Of a stretch of DNA of 64,000 nt, positions 11,201 to 23,800 are shown one piece after another. The translations under genes were made by a program, and so were the position numbers. Position 1 is the stretch's first letter. Each line of letters starts with the position of its first letter. The notes beneath the pieces are model-generated. The model saw nothing but the letters and a program-made list of their open reading frames with translations. It searched no databases and was not told the origin of the DNA. The DNA comes from Phallusia mammillata (lineage: Eukaryota; Chordata; Ascidiacea; Phlebobranchia; Ascidiidae). The stretch covers positions 51,293 to 115,292 of the forward strand of contig QLIY01000510.1 of the NCBI GenBank assembly GCA_003260075.1, read 5' to 3'.

Positions 11201-13934
11201 GAAAAGAGTAGTAGCAAGAGTTTTTTATAAACATACTTGGTTAAGTGCAAGTTCAGGTTGACTCGATGATTCTTGTGAAGGCTCTTTTTTCTCTTCAGTT
11301 ATCGTTTGGTCATGATTTTTAGAAATTGTTGAGTCAGCATTTGCTGCAGTGTCATCCAGGTTACATAAACTCAGTTCATTGGGTGATTGCATTAAAAGAG
11401 TGTTCAATGGTTTGATTTCACTTCTGCTGTTCAGTTGTTTCTATACAATAGTTGGATAGTTTGTACAAGTAACAATAAACATAAATAACAAAATTGGATT
11501 TGGAACCATAAATAAAAGGGCCATATTAAAAAAATGTGGCCATCCATAAAGCACCATATAAATGTGATTGTCATTATGTAAATACTGTATGACTTCTGTA
11601 GCCAAATATAAGAAAATATGGCATTATTTAGGGGGGCAACAAAATCAACAGATTACAAATTTGATTGTTTACTTTCTAACAAGACAAGTTCATACCAAAT
11701 CACTGCCACACATGGATGACATTATGTCATCCATTGATGAATTGCAGAAAGATCCCTCAATTGGATTGGTACTGCTTAGATCAAAATGTGGTATTGATTC
11801 ATCTGTTTCCTTTGTAGAAAATGTCTATAAACATAGGTTGCTAATATATGTTACACAACCTGCACTAGACACTAACTATCTGCGTTAAAACAAAAGTCAA
11901 ATATAAAGTACATCTGTATGTAACTTGTATGTTAGAGATTTACCCACAATCCAGTAAGGACATTATGACTTAAAACAGTTTCAATTTGCGTAACACATCA
12001 TTTTTGAAATAGAAACTGATTGAGCAAAGCCAATTGAGCACATAAACCTAAAGGCAAAAAGCAGTGAAAACTTCTTACTGAGCTAGAGGTGCTTGGTCTT
12101 GTTGGAGAGTTGGGCATGCATTTTGATGTAACAAAAGGGTTGAAGTTAGCATCGTCCAAATTGTCCAAGTTATATCCCCCAGAAGAAGATGGTAGTGAAC
12201 ACCTAAAATAATACAAATATGTGTGTAAAAGTTTTTTTCTGCAACACAGATATATGAATAGCAAAATGCAAGGCATGGTGGTTGTCAAATAAACAAAAAT
12301 TTTGAGTGGTTCTTGCAGTTTAAGGTACTTTGAAATACGCATGATTTGTTACTGGTTGTAGAAATACAATAGCAAAAAAAGAAGTAGCAATATTACAAAA
12401 TATTTGTACTTGTCTTCTTGTTGATTGGTGTTTTCTGATCCATTGCTGGTTGACTTTCCAGGTCTTTTTAACTTTACCTTCTTTAACTTTGGAGTTTGCT
12501 TAATGGTGCCTAAACCACATTAAGGGAGCAATATGATAAATGACAGTCAGTTTGAAGATTATAATCAGGAGCATAATATAAAAAAACAGTCTTCATTATT
12601 GTACATTCTAATTACAAACTGGAATCCCAAACCTACAGCTGTGCTGAGCATAAAAATGTGTTTATTTTTACTTGTGACTTCTCATCCACAAAATATACAA
12701 AACAGCATGGGTTAATAGAAGTTGAGTCAGTATTACTCCAACATATTTACTGTTCTTTTAGCCATTAGACACATACTTGGATTTAAACCAAAACTAACAA
12801 TACACACTTGGTTCCTGGTTTTCTTTGTCCAAAGCATCAGGGATTTCTGGAATACCTTCCAATTTTATTTCTATGTTTGCATTTTTATCCATCTGAACCT
12901 TTTTGCTTTGCATGCTGTTATTGTTCTTGAGATCTACAGCTGAAGATTCCTTAAGTTTGCTGTAATAAAAAGAAAAATATTTTCAAAAACTAACAAAAAT
13001 GTAACATACATAAGCAAAACATTAAAAGTGGATGTTTTTTTGATAATTTATATAGTAATATAGGAGTTTGAAATTCCCTGACTTTTTTCATTGGGGAATT
13101 TTTTATGTATATTTACACTTTGTGCGAATTTACAAACCTTTGAACAACATTTGTGATGACATCTTCAATGAAACCCTTTGCACATTCTACATAATCTTCA
13201 TGGTCTTTTTTTGTAACCACCTGAAAAATCATGACAATTTTAATAATTTTATACCCATATTTGATACTAGAAATATATTACTACCTCAATCCGCTCTTTC
13301 CATTTTAACTCTTCATCTAAATCCCTAAGGACATGCCAATCTTGAGTTGGGCCCTTTTTCGCAACTTGTTTTGTTCTCAATAATTCAACTGTTGACTGTT
13401 GTTGGCTGAGAACGGTTCCTAATGGGGTTCTTGCTGGAGTCTGAAAACTCACCTGAAATAAACAAATATTTAAACTAAATTCTACATAGCGATTTTTTCA
13501 CAAATATAAATTAGCTGTTTTACATGAGTTAAAACAAATCAAGCATTTTTCAATACATGAAGACGATGAAGTGTGACATAATTTAGCCTACAGCTAAATA
13601 AAGAATTCTTTCCAACCGTCAACTGCAAGCTTCAAAATACAAGACAAACATTTGTTAATAAGAAAAAATACATTTGATTTTCCAAACAAATAATTCATTA
13701 TAACTTTAACTTTCACTTGTTCATTGTACTTGTTACAGAAAGTTACCTGTATTTTACAGGTCTATAGACCTCAAAACAATGTACATCAATGTGTTTTTGT
13801 GTGTGCAATCTTACCTTTAGATTCTTGTGAATTGGAGTTTGATGAACCATCAAATTTTCATTATCACAGACAGTTTTTAAAATTGATGAAGGACCAACAT
13901 TTGGAGAAAAAGCAAGCAAGTCATCTGAATTCAT
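5257..13934 (-). CDS. TACC: Transforming acidic coiled-coil protein (TACC)
   Basis: Sixteen coding exons on the minus strand: 13934-13815, 13452-13285, 13220-13138, 12959-12808, 12509-12410, 12202-12079, 11809-11696, 11440-11237, 10850-10766, 10703-10642 (or 10638), 7096-6951, 6678-6532, 6380-6270, 5860-5751, 5619-5559 and 5385-5257. TACC proteins recruit XMAP215/ch-TOG to centrosomes and spindle microtubules. The last six exons form one long coiled coil ending QVEQTTNENQELTKICDELI, the family's C-terminal signature. Upstream are the TPKLKKVKLKRPGKS and LDNLDDANFNPFVTSK segments and FDFDLDYL, matching the central conserved region of vertebrate TACCs. The ATG at 13934 starts MNSDDLLAFSPN. With the donor at 10638 the frame closes at 639 aa; with the stronger-looking donor at 10642 the next exon is out of phase. 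The 3.5-kb intron between those exons is full of transposons. Confidence 0.88.
7202..7423 (-). CDS. Possible 73-74 aa tail-anchored protein, unrecognised
   Basis: Minus-strand frame inside a TACC intron, starting at the ATG near 7423 (MNEIARIKYSFAYNPEK) and ending in a hydrophobic segment (LLQLVLLFVLVLLSVVI) right at the stop. An in-frame GTG ten codons upstream only lengthens the open frame. The shape, a soluble N-terminus plus one C-terminal membrane span, resembles a tail-anchored protein. I recognise no family, see no splice support, and it may be chance or an unused exon. Confidence 0.2.
8274..8546. mobile_element. Palindromic MITE-like element (AGCTGCAGACAGTG termini)
   Basis: The left end ATAAGCTGCAGACAGTGCAC and the right end (about 8521-8548) are inverted copies. 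The termini are themselves nearly palindromic (CAGTGCACACTG). Inside, a second inverted pair (GCCTCACC...GTGCGATGCCACAA against TTGTGGCATCGCGCAG...GGTGAGGC) flanks an 11-G run at 8362-8372. A related fragment lies at 15314-15430. Confidence 0.6.
8927..9234. mobile_element. hAT-like non-autonomous transposon, 308 bp
   Basis: The ends CAGTGGTTCTCAACTCG and TTGTAAACCACCG are inverted, of the Charlie-like CAGTGGTTCTCAA type. They are flanked by the 8-bp near-duplicates CTTTAAAC (8919-8926) and CCTTAAAC (9235-9242). There is no transposase. The interior repeats GGACCA motifs. Confidence 0.7.
9377..10563. mobile_element. Mutator-like non-autonomous element, 1187 bp
   Basis: The termini ATAGGCGTCGATTT and AAATCGACGCCTAT are perfect 14-bp inverted repeats. 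They are flanked by a perfect 10-bp target duplication AACTATGTGC (9367-9376 and 10564-10573). A 9-11 bp duplication is typical of Mutator-like elements, whereas hAT gives 8 and Tc1 gives TA. No transposase frame is visible; the 97-codon minus frame at 10076-10369 matches nothing I know. The element sits in the big TACC intron and carries a nested hAT-like insertion at 9756-10206. A second copy is at 28382-29953. Confidence 0.8.
9756..10206. mobile_element. hAT-like element nested in the Mutator-like element
   Basis: The left end CAGGAGGTCACAACCTGCGG and the right end GGTTGAGCACCCCTG are imperfect inverted repeats of the CAGGGGT...CAACCT kind. They are flanked by GACTGGTC (9748-9755) and GACTAGTC (10207-10214), an 8-bp duplication with one difference. 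It must have inserted after its host element. Confidence 0.65.
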
Positions 13935-14841
13935 CTTGTTTTATTGAATAGGTATATTTTACCACTAATACATACTCAGATCCTTAATTCAACAAGTTTA
14001 TAATTCAATATAATTCAAACAAGTTTACAAGAAATAACTGTATTTCAAAAATCTACAACGATTAACGATCACTGTTCTGGAAAAAGCCAACTTTCAAATT
14101 TGTTTCTGTATTTGGTTCGTTATCGTTACATTGGATCGTACAGTTTTGTAAGTGCATCGTATATTGCAGTTAGTCTTGTCCTTGTAGGCCGTATTGGGTA
14201 GTTTTTGCTTTTCTTTAAATGTCAAAACAAACAATCAAATTACCTAACATTCGCGCGAACATTTCAAATAGGACTTATCTTACATTTTTAACGTACCCTA
14301 AGAAGGTACGTGAAAAATACGATTACTGTTGCGTGACCATTACGACTTTTACGTACCACCTGATTTGCAGGTATTCTACTTCTTTCAACTACAGTACTGT
14401 AATTTATTTTTAAAATGTTATATACCTTTATTAAAACTCTACGTTTTAGTTTTTTATGTCAAATCATCATCCTGTTGTTGTTGTTTTCAAACAAAAACGT
14501 AAATACAAGCTATTTTCGTAGGGTTAGTTTTATTTGGGTCTCAAACGTGCTCCAGTTACACAGTGCATAAACTGTGTCACGGTGCATACAGTGTATGCCA
14601 TACACTAATATTTGAAAATAAAAAGCGTTACTAATGGTTTTTAAATCCGGATGTAAAAAGCTTCGTCACACGGAATCGCAGTTTCGGACGAACTAAACTT
14701 GCAATACTAAATCCAACATTTCGATTTTATCGATAAAATTTAAAGCAAAAAAGCAGTGAAAGAGAAAAAGTAAAAACGACTGTTGACAGCACAGTATACC
14801 AGGCAGCAGGTAAAGATTAAAAAAATTTTTGTCCGCAGTGT

Positions 14842-16093
14842 TTAGAAAAGTGAAAATTCCCGGTTGGTGAGAGCCATTGCATCGACGAATCTATAATCAT
14901 GAAATTGCAAACATTATGAAATGTAACAAATGTTATGCATGTTGTTGACACAACACATAAATTTTGAAACAGATTCGTCAATGCCAAATACGTAACGTAT
15001 CTTGTTGTTCAAATCTATACATTAGTTTGTTTTTTGAACAAATAATCAAAGTACCCTATTTGTAATTTTGAGCTGTATTGGACTTCTTTCAATAAATTTT
15101 GCATTACCTTGTCATTTCGCTGCTACAATGCACATATCGTGGTGTATGGGCCCAAGGATATGCAGTTGCGGGTTGAACAGCACTCTTTGGGATCCACCAA
15201 CCACATTTGTTTGCATCAGTTAAAGGGACACGATACAACTCGTTTGGAGCTAAAATCGAAACAACAGAGCACGGAAATAAATTTCTACATCAATTAATTG
15301 CATCCTTAAATAATTTAGCTGCAGACAGTGTTCACTGTTCTGACCCACAAGGCCAATGTGCTATCTTGTCACCAGAAGCACAAGTGAGACCTAATGGGTC
15401 GAAACAGTGTGCACTGCTGTCAACCTATCTTTGTATTGGTACATTGTTGTTATACATAATCGTATTGTTGTGAATAACAAAACCACTGATCAGTATCACT
15501 ATTACCGATCTGCGGAGATATCCAAGACACCATCAGGATTACCGATCTAAGACACCATTTTAAGATGGTTGTAGAGCAAATGACTTATGAGCCCAGAATT
15601 ATAATTTATCGAAATAAAACACTTATAAATGACGAACTTCGTAAACCCCTCTTTATTAGCCCTGATTACAGCGGTTAGTAGCGTATACAAATAACTTAAA
15701 CATTGAACTTACAGTTTCGTGATCGCACATGCTTTTTCAGCAATGTAATATGCTTCGAATAACTTCGTTCGTTCCCAACATCAGGATTAGTATAGTTATT
15801 AAAATGGTCAGTTACTCGTCCAGTGTTCGGTATCGGTGGCAATTTGAATGGTTTTGACTCTGGTTCAGACGAACCTATATCCACACAAAAATATATATTT
15901 CTTACAACATAAATCTGAGAAAAGAGCTAGACTAAATGCACATATTGCGACAATTTTAGCCACAAGCCATGAAAATATGTAACAACTTGCAAATACCTGT
16001 GGATGCTGGACATGTATATGGTCTGGTTTGCGGAGAAAGGTGTGATTTAATAGAGTCCTGATACCCTAGTCCAGTTAATCCAAAGAATGCCAT
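14842..16093 (-). CDS. TEX49: TEX49 homologue (sperm/axonemal small protein)
   Basis: Four exons: 16093-15997, 15874-15713, 15249-15108 and 14890-14842. They total 450 bp, or 149 aa, slightly longer than human TEX49. The N-terminus MAFFGLTGLGYQDS parallels MAFF.L..LGYQ of TEX49. The third exon has PNELYRVPLTDANKCGWW followed by AYPWAHTPRY, and the end reads RFVDAMALTNREFSLF, matching the family's R-F-x-D...F-S-L-aromatic ending. All phases join and GT-AG sites are present throughout. Mammalian TEX49 is testis-expressed and associated with sperm axonemal structure; an axonemal role here is inferred. The long internal KPFKLPPIPNTGRVTDHFNN stretch keeps the KLPPI core of the family. Confidence 0.82.
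15314..15430. repeat. Fragment related to the 8.3-kb palindromic element
   Basis: AGCTGCAGACAGTGTTCACTG at the left and GGTCGAAACAGTGTGCACTG at the right match the ends of the element at 8274-8546, with a different interior. It lies in the TEX49 gene's second intron. Confidence 0.5.
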
Positions 16094-17242
16094 GGTAAAG
16101 GTCGTATATTACTACTTCAAATAGGCAAATATTGTTGTCACTCTGTTATTATAAAACTTAGTTTAAATAATTAACTAAAACCAGTCAAACAATAAGCTAT
16201 ATACAACAAGTAAAGATCTCGCTTTTAAGGCCTGTATTTGTACCTGAGGCGACACCTTTGCAGTTACCTGTGGTTGCTATAACAAAGGACGCTTCACAAA
16301 TTTTAAATGAAGCGGTTGTTCAACATAGAAATACTTTTACAAACATATGCTCAGCTGGCACACTTGACGATAACTGCGAGAATGTTAAGTTACGGTTCAA
16401 CGCATAAATGCTTGGAAGAGCACTTAAATAGGTTTGTCGTCCGGGTTGATCTTGACAACAGCACTTGAAAATGTATTAGGTCGTCGTGCAAGGCAGAAGT
16501 ACCGCCTGTTACGAGACAAACAATCGAAAGCACAAAATGCCGACAAAACCTTAGCTTAAACTTAAATGGACCCAGTGTAAAAGCTATATGTGCTGCAACA
16601 CTGTTTACCGCAATAGGCCTTTTTTAAAAATACAGACAAAAGATGTAAAAGTAGAGTGGTGCTATCTACGCAATACCACAGGCTTCATATTTATCAGTGC
16701 CGGCGTTAATAAAGTTGTTTCGGTTTTAAAACTTTTATTGATATTGAATTGCTAGGACAAACAACAATGCAACAAACAGACAATTAAGGACATACATTGT
16801 CGGAACATCCCAAATCAATAAGTACAAACAGATATCCTATTGTTCGCATAGTATCGGCTTTCAAATCTGAGAATATCACCAGCAGCAGGTACAGAAGGCC
16901 GCAGCAAAAAGCGCAACTTAAACTCGACTCTGAAAAGAAAATTGGATAGGCTACAGCTTGTGCAAATGTCAGTTGAGATTGACACTTGTGTAAGGTTTGA
17001 TATTTATACAGCTGGTTATGTAAATTATTCCATCTGTTGCAAAAACACGACGTTTCTGAAATACGAAAGTAACGTACGTGTGTGCAGACATTTGAGGCGT
17101 TTCGGGCAAGCTATAGGCCAAATAGGCTATGTTGAATAAGCCTGGTCACGCTACTCTTAATTTTGTTTGTGTGGGTTGACTTTAGTTAAAAGGACACAAA
17201 CCTAGTCTTTGTGTTGCAGAGTTTGATTTTCTAACTGTAACA
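16094..17242. other. Intergenic region between divergent genes
   Basis: About 1.15 kb separate the TEX49 start (minus strand) from the next start codon (plus strand), so both promoters should lie here. No TATA box or repeated operator stands out. The short frame at 16942-17139 has no recognisable motif. Confidence 0.4.
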
Positions 17243-18535
17243 ATGAGTAAGTCAGCAGGTTCGCAAAGTCGCGTGCAAAGTGCGGCTTCGTCAAGAACTA
17301 GTGGGAGTTCGGGGTCTTTTGATCCTGAAACGAAACGATATAACCATCCATCGGAGATCATGCCAACGGGAAGGCGAATGATATATACAGGTGAGGCATG
17401 CAAGTGCTGTTAGCCTCGTTTTCCTTGAATCAATTATTTCGGCCACACATATCTGCACAGTTAAGTGTGAATCGTTGCAGCGCATTGTACATACAGAGTC
17501 GAAGCCATGTAGCGGCCCAACTTTGTCCAGTATTGATTGCAAGAGGCGGGAAAATATTGTTATACCAATATAATAATAGGTGTTTCAAAAGGAAAAGTCG
17601 TAAGCGGCACAGTAGTATGCCCGAAGCTCGCCCATAAGTTTACCGAATACAATAATTTAAATTGATCAGTATGTAACACGTACCCTGTGCGCGAGGCAAA
17701 CGTGTCAGCGTTGGAACTGGGGCCGAAACTTTTCTAAAACCTATAGTGAAATCCGATTTACAACCACATAGGCCTCCTAACTCCATCAAAAACCTAGCGC
17801 AAGCAAAGCATTTAAATGCACCAAGTCTTTTTTTCCAAAAAACAGGTGTTATTTGTCAGACAAAGCGGAAAAGGGGGGGGGGATGATCCTGAAACGAAAC
17901 GATATAACCATCCATCGGAGATTATGCCAACAGGAAGGCGAATGATATATACGGGTGAGGCATGCAAGTGCTTTTAGCCTCGTTTTCCTTGAATCAATTA
18001 TTTTGGCCACACATATCTGCACAGTTAAGTGTGAATCGTTACAGCGCATTGCATACAGAGTCGAAGCCATGTAGCGGCCCAACTTTGTCCAGTATTGATT
18101 GCAAGACGCAGGAAAATATTGTAGGCTAAGTTATACCAATATAATAATAGGTGTTTCAAAAGGGAAAGTCGTAAGCGACACAGTAGTAAGCCCGAAGCTC
18201 GCCCATAAGTTTACCGAATACAATAATTTAAATTGATGGGGGGGGGGCGTGTCAGCGTTGGAACTCGGGCCGAAACTTTTCTAAAACCTAGTCTAAATCC
18301 GATTTACAACCACATAGGCCTCCTAACTCCATTAGATGCACTAAGTCTTTTTTTCCGAAATAGGTGTTATTTGTCAGGCAAAAAACTCAAACACGCACAT
18401 TTTACTATTTTAGGGCCAGACCAAACAGACTTGTTCCAAAAAGTCGCCGTTGAAGACCAGGGGAAATACATCGGCCACACTTCCCTATCACAAGAAGTCA
18501 CCAGCGATGCTAGCTACCTGTATACAACATATCGA
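17243..18535 (+). CDS. Unrecognised protein, first two coding exons only
   Basis: Exon 1, 17243-17390, begins MSKSAGSQSRVQSAASSRTS and ends RRMIYTG. Exon 2 starts at 18414 after TTTTAG, in matching phase (GPDQTDLFQKVAVEDQGKYI), and runs to SYLYTTYR, where it hits a ten-G run at 18536. No stop or donor follows, so the 3' part is missing from this assembly. The N-terminus is Ser-rich and probably disordered; the rest resembles small ciliary proteins in composition, but I cannot name a family. The 3' part of exon 1 is repeated at 17884-17962 as the other allele (two silent changes seen). Total visible length is about 90 aa. Confidence 0.5.
17309..18400. repeat. Allelic duplication blocks around ten-G joints 17873-17882 and 18238-18247
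   Basis: The block 17309-17872 is restated in two pieces: 17883-18237 repeats about 17315-17670, and 18248-18395 repeats about 17700-17860, with scattered substitutions and small indels. Each piece begins right after ten G. I read this as two haplotypes laid end to end. Confidence 0.75.
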
Positions 18536-18545
18536 GGGGGGGGGG

Positions 18546-19878
18546 AGTTTGTGAAATACATAATAGGGCTAACAGATTGTATATTAAGTCGATTCATTTA
18601 GTTCTAATTTCGTTTTGTTAAATCGAAACTCCTACTCTGTTATATGGTTTGTCCCACAAAGCGGTTTTATAACGATGTAAAAGAAAAACAGGCTTACACA
18701 TTATATTTCATATGTAATAAATATCATTTAAACACAAACAAAAGATTTATTTGAAGTCAGGCTTTTGAAAAAAAGTCCAGACTCTAGTCTAGACCTATGT
18801 TCGAATGAAGTATTTTTAATATGGTACTTCACCATTACAAATGAAAGTATTGTACTTGAATATTAACCAGTTAGTTCAACCAAATCCTGCTTGTATCTCA
18901 AAATCTTCATACAACAGTGGAGTTCAAACTGAATCATATTTTGCTGACTTTGACACAAACGAGACGTTCACAAAACAGCAGAATATATGTCACTTTACGC
19001 TATTATGAATTCAAAGATTTATGGAGTAAGACAAACAGACAAAAACAACATTGTAATAGACATAAAATGCACTTGACCTATAACAGGGGTCACCAAACTA
19101 CGGCCCCGGCCCTCATGGTCAATTAATCCGGCCCGCGACCTACATTTTTTTTGTTCGCCCAATCGTATTGATAACTTTGTAACATTCAAAATCTACCCCT
19201 TAAGTTTTGGGGGGGGGGATGAAGTTTGGGAAATACATAGTAGGGGCAATAGATTGTATATTATGTCGATTCATTTAGTTCTAATTTTGTTTCTTTAAAC
19301 TCCTACTCTGTTATATGGTTTGTCCCACAAAGTGGTTTTATAACGATGTAAAAGAAAAACAGGCCTACACATTAAATTTCATATGTAATAAATATCATTT
19401 GAGCACAAACAAAAGATTTATTTGGAGTCAGGCTTTTGAAAAATGGTCCAGACTCTAGTCTAGACCCATGTTAGAATGAAGTATTTTAAATTCTATACTT
19501 CACCATTACAAATGAAAGTATTGTACTTTAATATTAACCAGTTAGTTCAACCGAATCCTGCTTGTATCTCAAAATCTCATACAACAGTGGAGTTCAAACT
19601 AAATCATATTTTGCTGATTTTGACACAAACGAGACGTTCACAAAACAGCAGAATATATGTCACTTTACGCTATTATGAATTCAAAGATTTATGGAGTAAG
19701 ACAAACAGACAAAAAACAACATTGTAATAGACATAAAATGCACTTGGCCTATAACAGGGGTCACCAAACTACGACCCCGGCCCTCGAGGTCAATTCATCC
19801 GGCCCGCGACCCACATTTTTTTGTTCGCCAAATCGTATTGATAACTTTGTAACATTCAAAATCTACCCCTTAAGTTTT
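18546..19878. repeat. Allelic duplication across ten-G joint 19209-19218
   Basis: 18546-19208 is repeated almost completely at 19219-19878, including the left end of the hAT-like element. Differences are single bases and 1-2 bp indels. Only the second copy runs on into unique sequence. No coding exon is recognisable; the 69-84 codon frames are shared by both copies and look like chance. Confidence 0.75.
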
Positions 19879-20247
19879 CCTGTCACAATATGTAGAATTA
19901 ATACCACCTAGTTTCATAGGATTACAACGCCCAGGATTGATCCAAGGTCAGTTTGTTACATCACAGACAAGACTACAAGTGTTAATTGTGCGCAAACAAT
20001 CGCCTCCTTTTGTTACTTGCGATAACATATACAAGCATTGTGCGTAAGATGAGACTAACGATCTAGTTAACAGTTGCATCACCATATTTTAAAGGAGTTT
20101 ATAAAAAGACCATATGTTGGCGCCCCTATAAAAATCGCCTCGCGGGCTAAGTTTGGAAAACGGCCCTACAGCATGAAAACTATGCGGCCCGCGCGAATCA
20201 TTGTTAAACTTATCCGCCCCGCAGTGAAAAAAGTTTGGTGACCCCTG
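19755..20247. mobile_element. hAT-like non-autonomous transposon, 493 bp
   Basis: The termini CAGGGGTCACCAAACT and AGTTTGGTGACCCCTG are perfect 16-bp inverted repeats. They are flanked by the perfect 8-bp duplication GCCTATAA (19747-19754 and 20248-20255). The interior carries inverted GGCCCGCG-type blocks typical of short hAT derivatives. There is no transposase. A truncated allelic copy of the left part lies at 19087-19208. Confidence 0.85.
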
Positions 20248-20844
20248 GCCTATAACAATAGGTAGCAATATATTTGCACTTAAACAAAAAAACTTCACTG
20301 CACAACAATTAATTCAAAGCCTATGTGCAGTGGACAGTCCCCATGGGAGAAATACCAGAAATTGCATTTTGCGTGCAAGCAAAAAATTTTGACATTTACA
20401 GATTTTGGAATTTTTAAAGCCTGTGTTTTTGGTGTTACAGAGGCAGAAATAGATTGTAGATGATAATAAATATATTCTAAGGCAAGCCAAGGATTAACAA
20501 CAACATTTTAAATGCCTTTAAGATTTAACACAGAAGCAACAACACCACTAACTATTAAATATGTAACATCAAGATACAGAAAAAAAGTATTGCAAATGTG
20601 CTGTTAACAAATAAAAGACCATTGGCTCCACACTGTTCGGACAGTTTTTAAACCAATTCAATAATAAACATTTCACATTAAAGATTGAAAACTTTAAAAG
20701 CCATAAAGTCACTGCATCTTTGTTGTTGCTAAGCACCACTATATCTTGAAATTTTAAGTCAAGTTTCATTTTGCACAACTGAAAAGCGCATTAGCACAGC
20801 GGCAGGATTTATTGTAGTTTGTGCTACATCTACTATATGTAAAC

Positions 20845-23800
20845 TTAATGTTTTTTGTAGGCATATGTATCATAGTCTTTTCCCTTAGTTTGTGTAAAGT
20901 AGGCAGTTGGAACTGGAAGGTTCGCATCATGGCGCTGCCTCTCTATCTCCCTCTGCTGGTCCTCCAGTATAGATTTATGTTCAGTTGCTGCTGTGACGTC
21001 ACCACTCTTCAAAGACTGTGTGACGTTGGTCCACAGTTTTCTGCAAACAATACTTTTGTTTACAAACATGAACACAATGGCAATTATTATTGCCTTTTAC
21101 CATACCATTTAATAGTAAGGTGTATTCTTTAATAAGATGTTACAATGACAAGACATCACTTGCGACTGCAAAATGTGGGCACAAGGGCATTGTAAATTCA
21201 TATTTATTGGCCAATTTTATGACCAAATTGCTATGTAAAGGAGATCAACATTATTACCTGGATTCTAACATGTCTTGTGCTTCCATGGGTCTGACATACT
21301 TTGGAAAGATTTGTAATTTATTTGTGTCAATTAATTCCACATGCTGCGGTGTGGGACTTGGGGTATTCTGATTGTCCTGAAAAAGATGCATGTTTAACAC
21401 ATAAAAAAGCTGTGAAAATGTATTGCTTGGTAAGTTCTACAACTTATATTTTGCTAGAGTTTATTACATCCCAATATTTATATTTGAAAAGGTCTTTAAA
21501 AGGAGACCCCTAAAATATAGTAGCAGTTGACAATAGCTGTATAGAGTTTTTGTTTAATTTAAAACAAGGTCTACCTCATTGTAATAACTGAATTCGAGTT
21601 CACCATTCCATTTTCCTTGAACACGACAGGAAACAAAACCATTTTGGTCTTTCACTTCACCAGTTACTCTGAAACACATGTTAAAATCATCGATTGCATT
21701 GTTTCCCTGTGCATAATTTATTTGGGTTGTAGCTTAGCAAAAATGTGTCACATGGTGTGTGATTATTTATTAACTTATCAATTTGCATTTTTAAGTGCTG
21801 TCCTTCGGTTCCTTTGGTCCTTGCATATAAAGTTAACCAAAGTTTTGCTTTATATTGACATAAAATCCTATTTTGCATTAGGTTTTTATTCAGCCTTAAG
21901 TCCTTGGACACAGTTAGATCAATGTTATCCTTGTTGCCACTTCTAATACCTCTGGCCTATTTTTATTATCATTTATCTTCCAACTTACCTATGTGGCATT
22001 CCTCCATACATTGGCTTAGTGTGAAAAACAATGTTAGCTGTTAAACCAGTTTCTTCACAAGTGATGGTGCATCTTCCACCAAGTTCAGACCATGGAACGG
22101 TGAGAATTGAGCGAGCATATGCAGACGGATAGGTCATCACATAATGTTCATTAAAGTCCGTTAGGGTAATAGTCCCTTAAAAACATGTATGAAACAATGT
22201 AAAATAAGGATAAATCAGTTTCTGTTGTTCAGTTTTCAATTACCTTCACCAATATTGACCACACCAACAGACATGTTCATAAACTTTGACCTTGTCCAAA
22301 TGTGTGAGTTAACTTCTATGCCACGTTCAGAGCATGATGTGTAAAATGCTGAAACAGGTGGATGATGGGAAACCTAAAACACAGCAAAAACACAAACTTA
22401 TTTGCAAATGTAAAAATTAGATGAATTTTTGATTTTGTGATATAAACATGGTAGTGAAAAAATTATGAAAAAAGGAAATAGGTGGCACTATTTTTTTATT
22501 TCCTACAACAATTAGACATTTTTTGTTAGTAAGAGTTTACTGACCTGTTCAGCTATGAACTGGATTCTTGAATGAGTTTGTGTAGAAGGGGGAGATTTGG
22601 TACTGCCATTGTTTTTCTCAGTGGATAAACCTTCGGAGGTATTTTGATTTGGAATGTAGTAGCTGCATTGAAAAACTTCACCAACAATTGGATTGTACGG
22701 CTTTTTAGTGATTTGACCTGAAAAACAAAATTTCCTTAAGTTTTACATTAAAAATCGAAAAAATATATTCCATTAAAATCAGAAATTACTATTTTAAGTG
22801 TAATGATGTAAGGATTTCAAACACAACATTTATTTGCAAAAGGTATTCAAAATAATGAGGCTTACAATAGAAAAGCATTATTGCGAAAATTGACTGTTAT
22901 ATTGCAAAAATTGACTGCCCTAATTTGGAACAGACATTTCAAGCACATTCATCGTAAAAGATTTAAAATGCCAATATGGCCTATATTGTCAAAGGTTATA
23001 TCTCCTACCTTGTCTGCCAGAATGAAACGAAGTCAAATAAAACTTGATCACTTTGTGCATTCTTTCATAAGGGGTTTTCCCTGTTGGAATTTCCAGAAGC
23101 AAATTGCTGTGGCCAAGAAAGTCAGCATACATTTCAAGTAGGCTGCGCTTTTCCAAAATAAAGGTTGGCAAAGTGACCTGTTCATAAGCAATCAAAAAAG
23201 ATCAAAGAAAGCTAAAGATAAAACATGTAGTCCCAAAAATACTTTGATTTCATAAAAATAAAACAGATCAGGTAAAGAGAAAATGTCATTCTTTGTAGAT
23301 GTGTTAAAAACATCTCTGACAGTACTTTTTATTAACCTTTTTCTTTATTAAGTTTCATCAAAAAACAAAAGCAATACCCTGGTAAGGTCCATTCCCAACT
23401 TTAGCTGCGAGAGTAGATGCATGATGACGTTTTTGTGTTCATCCACAGGTCCTAGATCTTCTTCATTGACGCTAGATGAGTCCTCCACTTCATCAGCTGG
23501 ATCAGCCAATTTTGGAGTCTCAAACTGCAACATAACAACATAAAACAAAAAGTTAAACAAAAACATATGATTTATGAGATATGTGTTCCAAAAAGTTAAA
23601 CTTGCTGTAAACTTACCGAAATGGGGTTGTCTTCTCCAATTGTGCTGACATCTGTTGGATGGTGATGTGATCCCATGTGTAATTTGGTGTCCTGCTTGGA
23701 CTCCATCCATTGAATTTGAGCATCTGAGAGATGACAGTTAGCATTGGATTAAATACGAACAAAAAGGTATTCACCAAAACAGCCAAAAAGTTAATTTTAG

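Noticed and set aside
18233..18601. 122-codon open frame beginning at the ten-G run
   Set aside because: Only its part from 18414 is a real exon; the start is read through an artificial G run.
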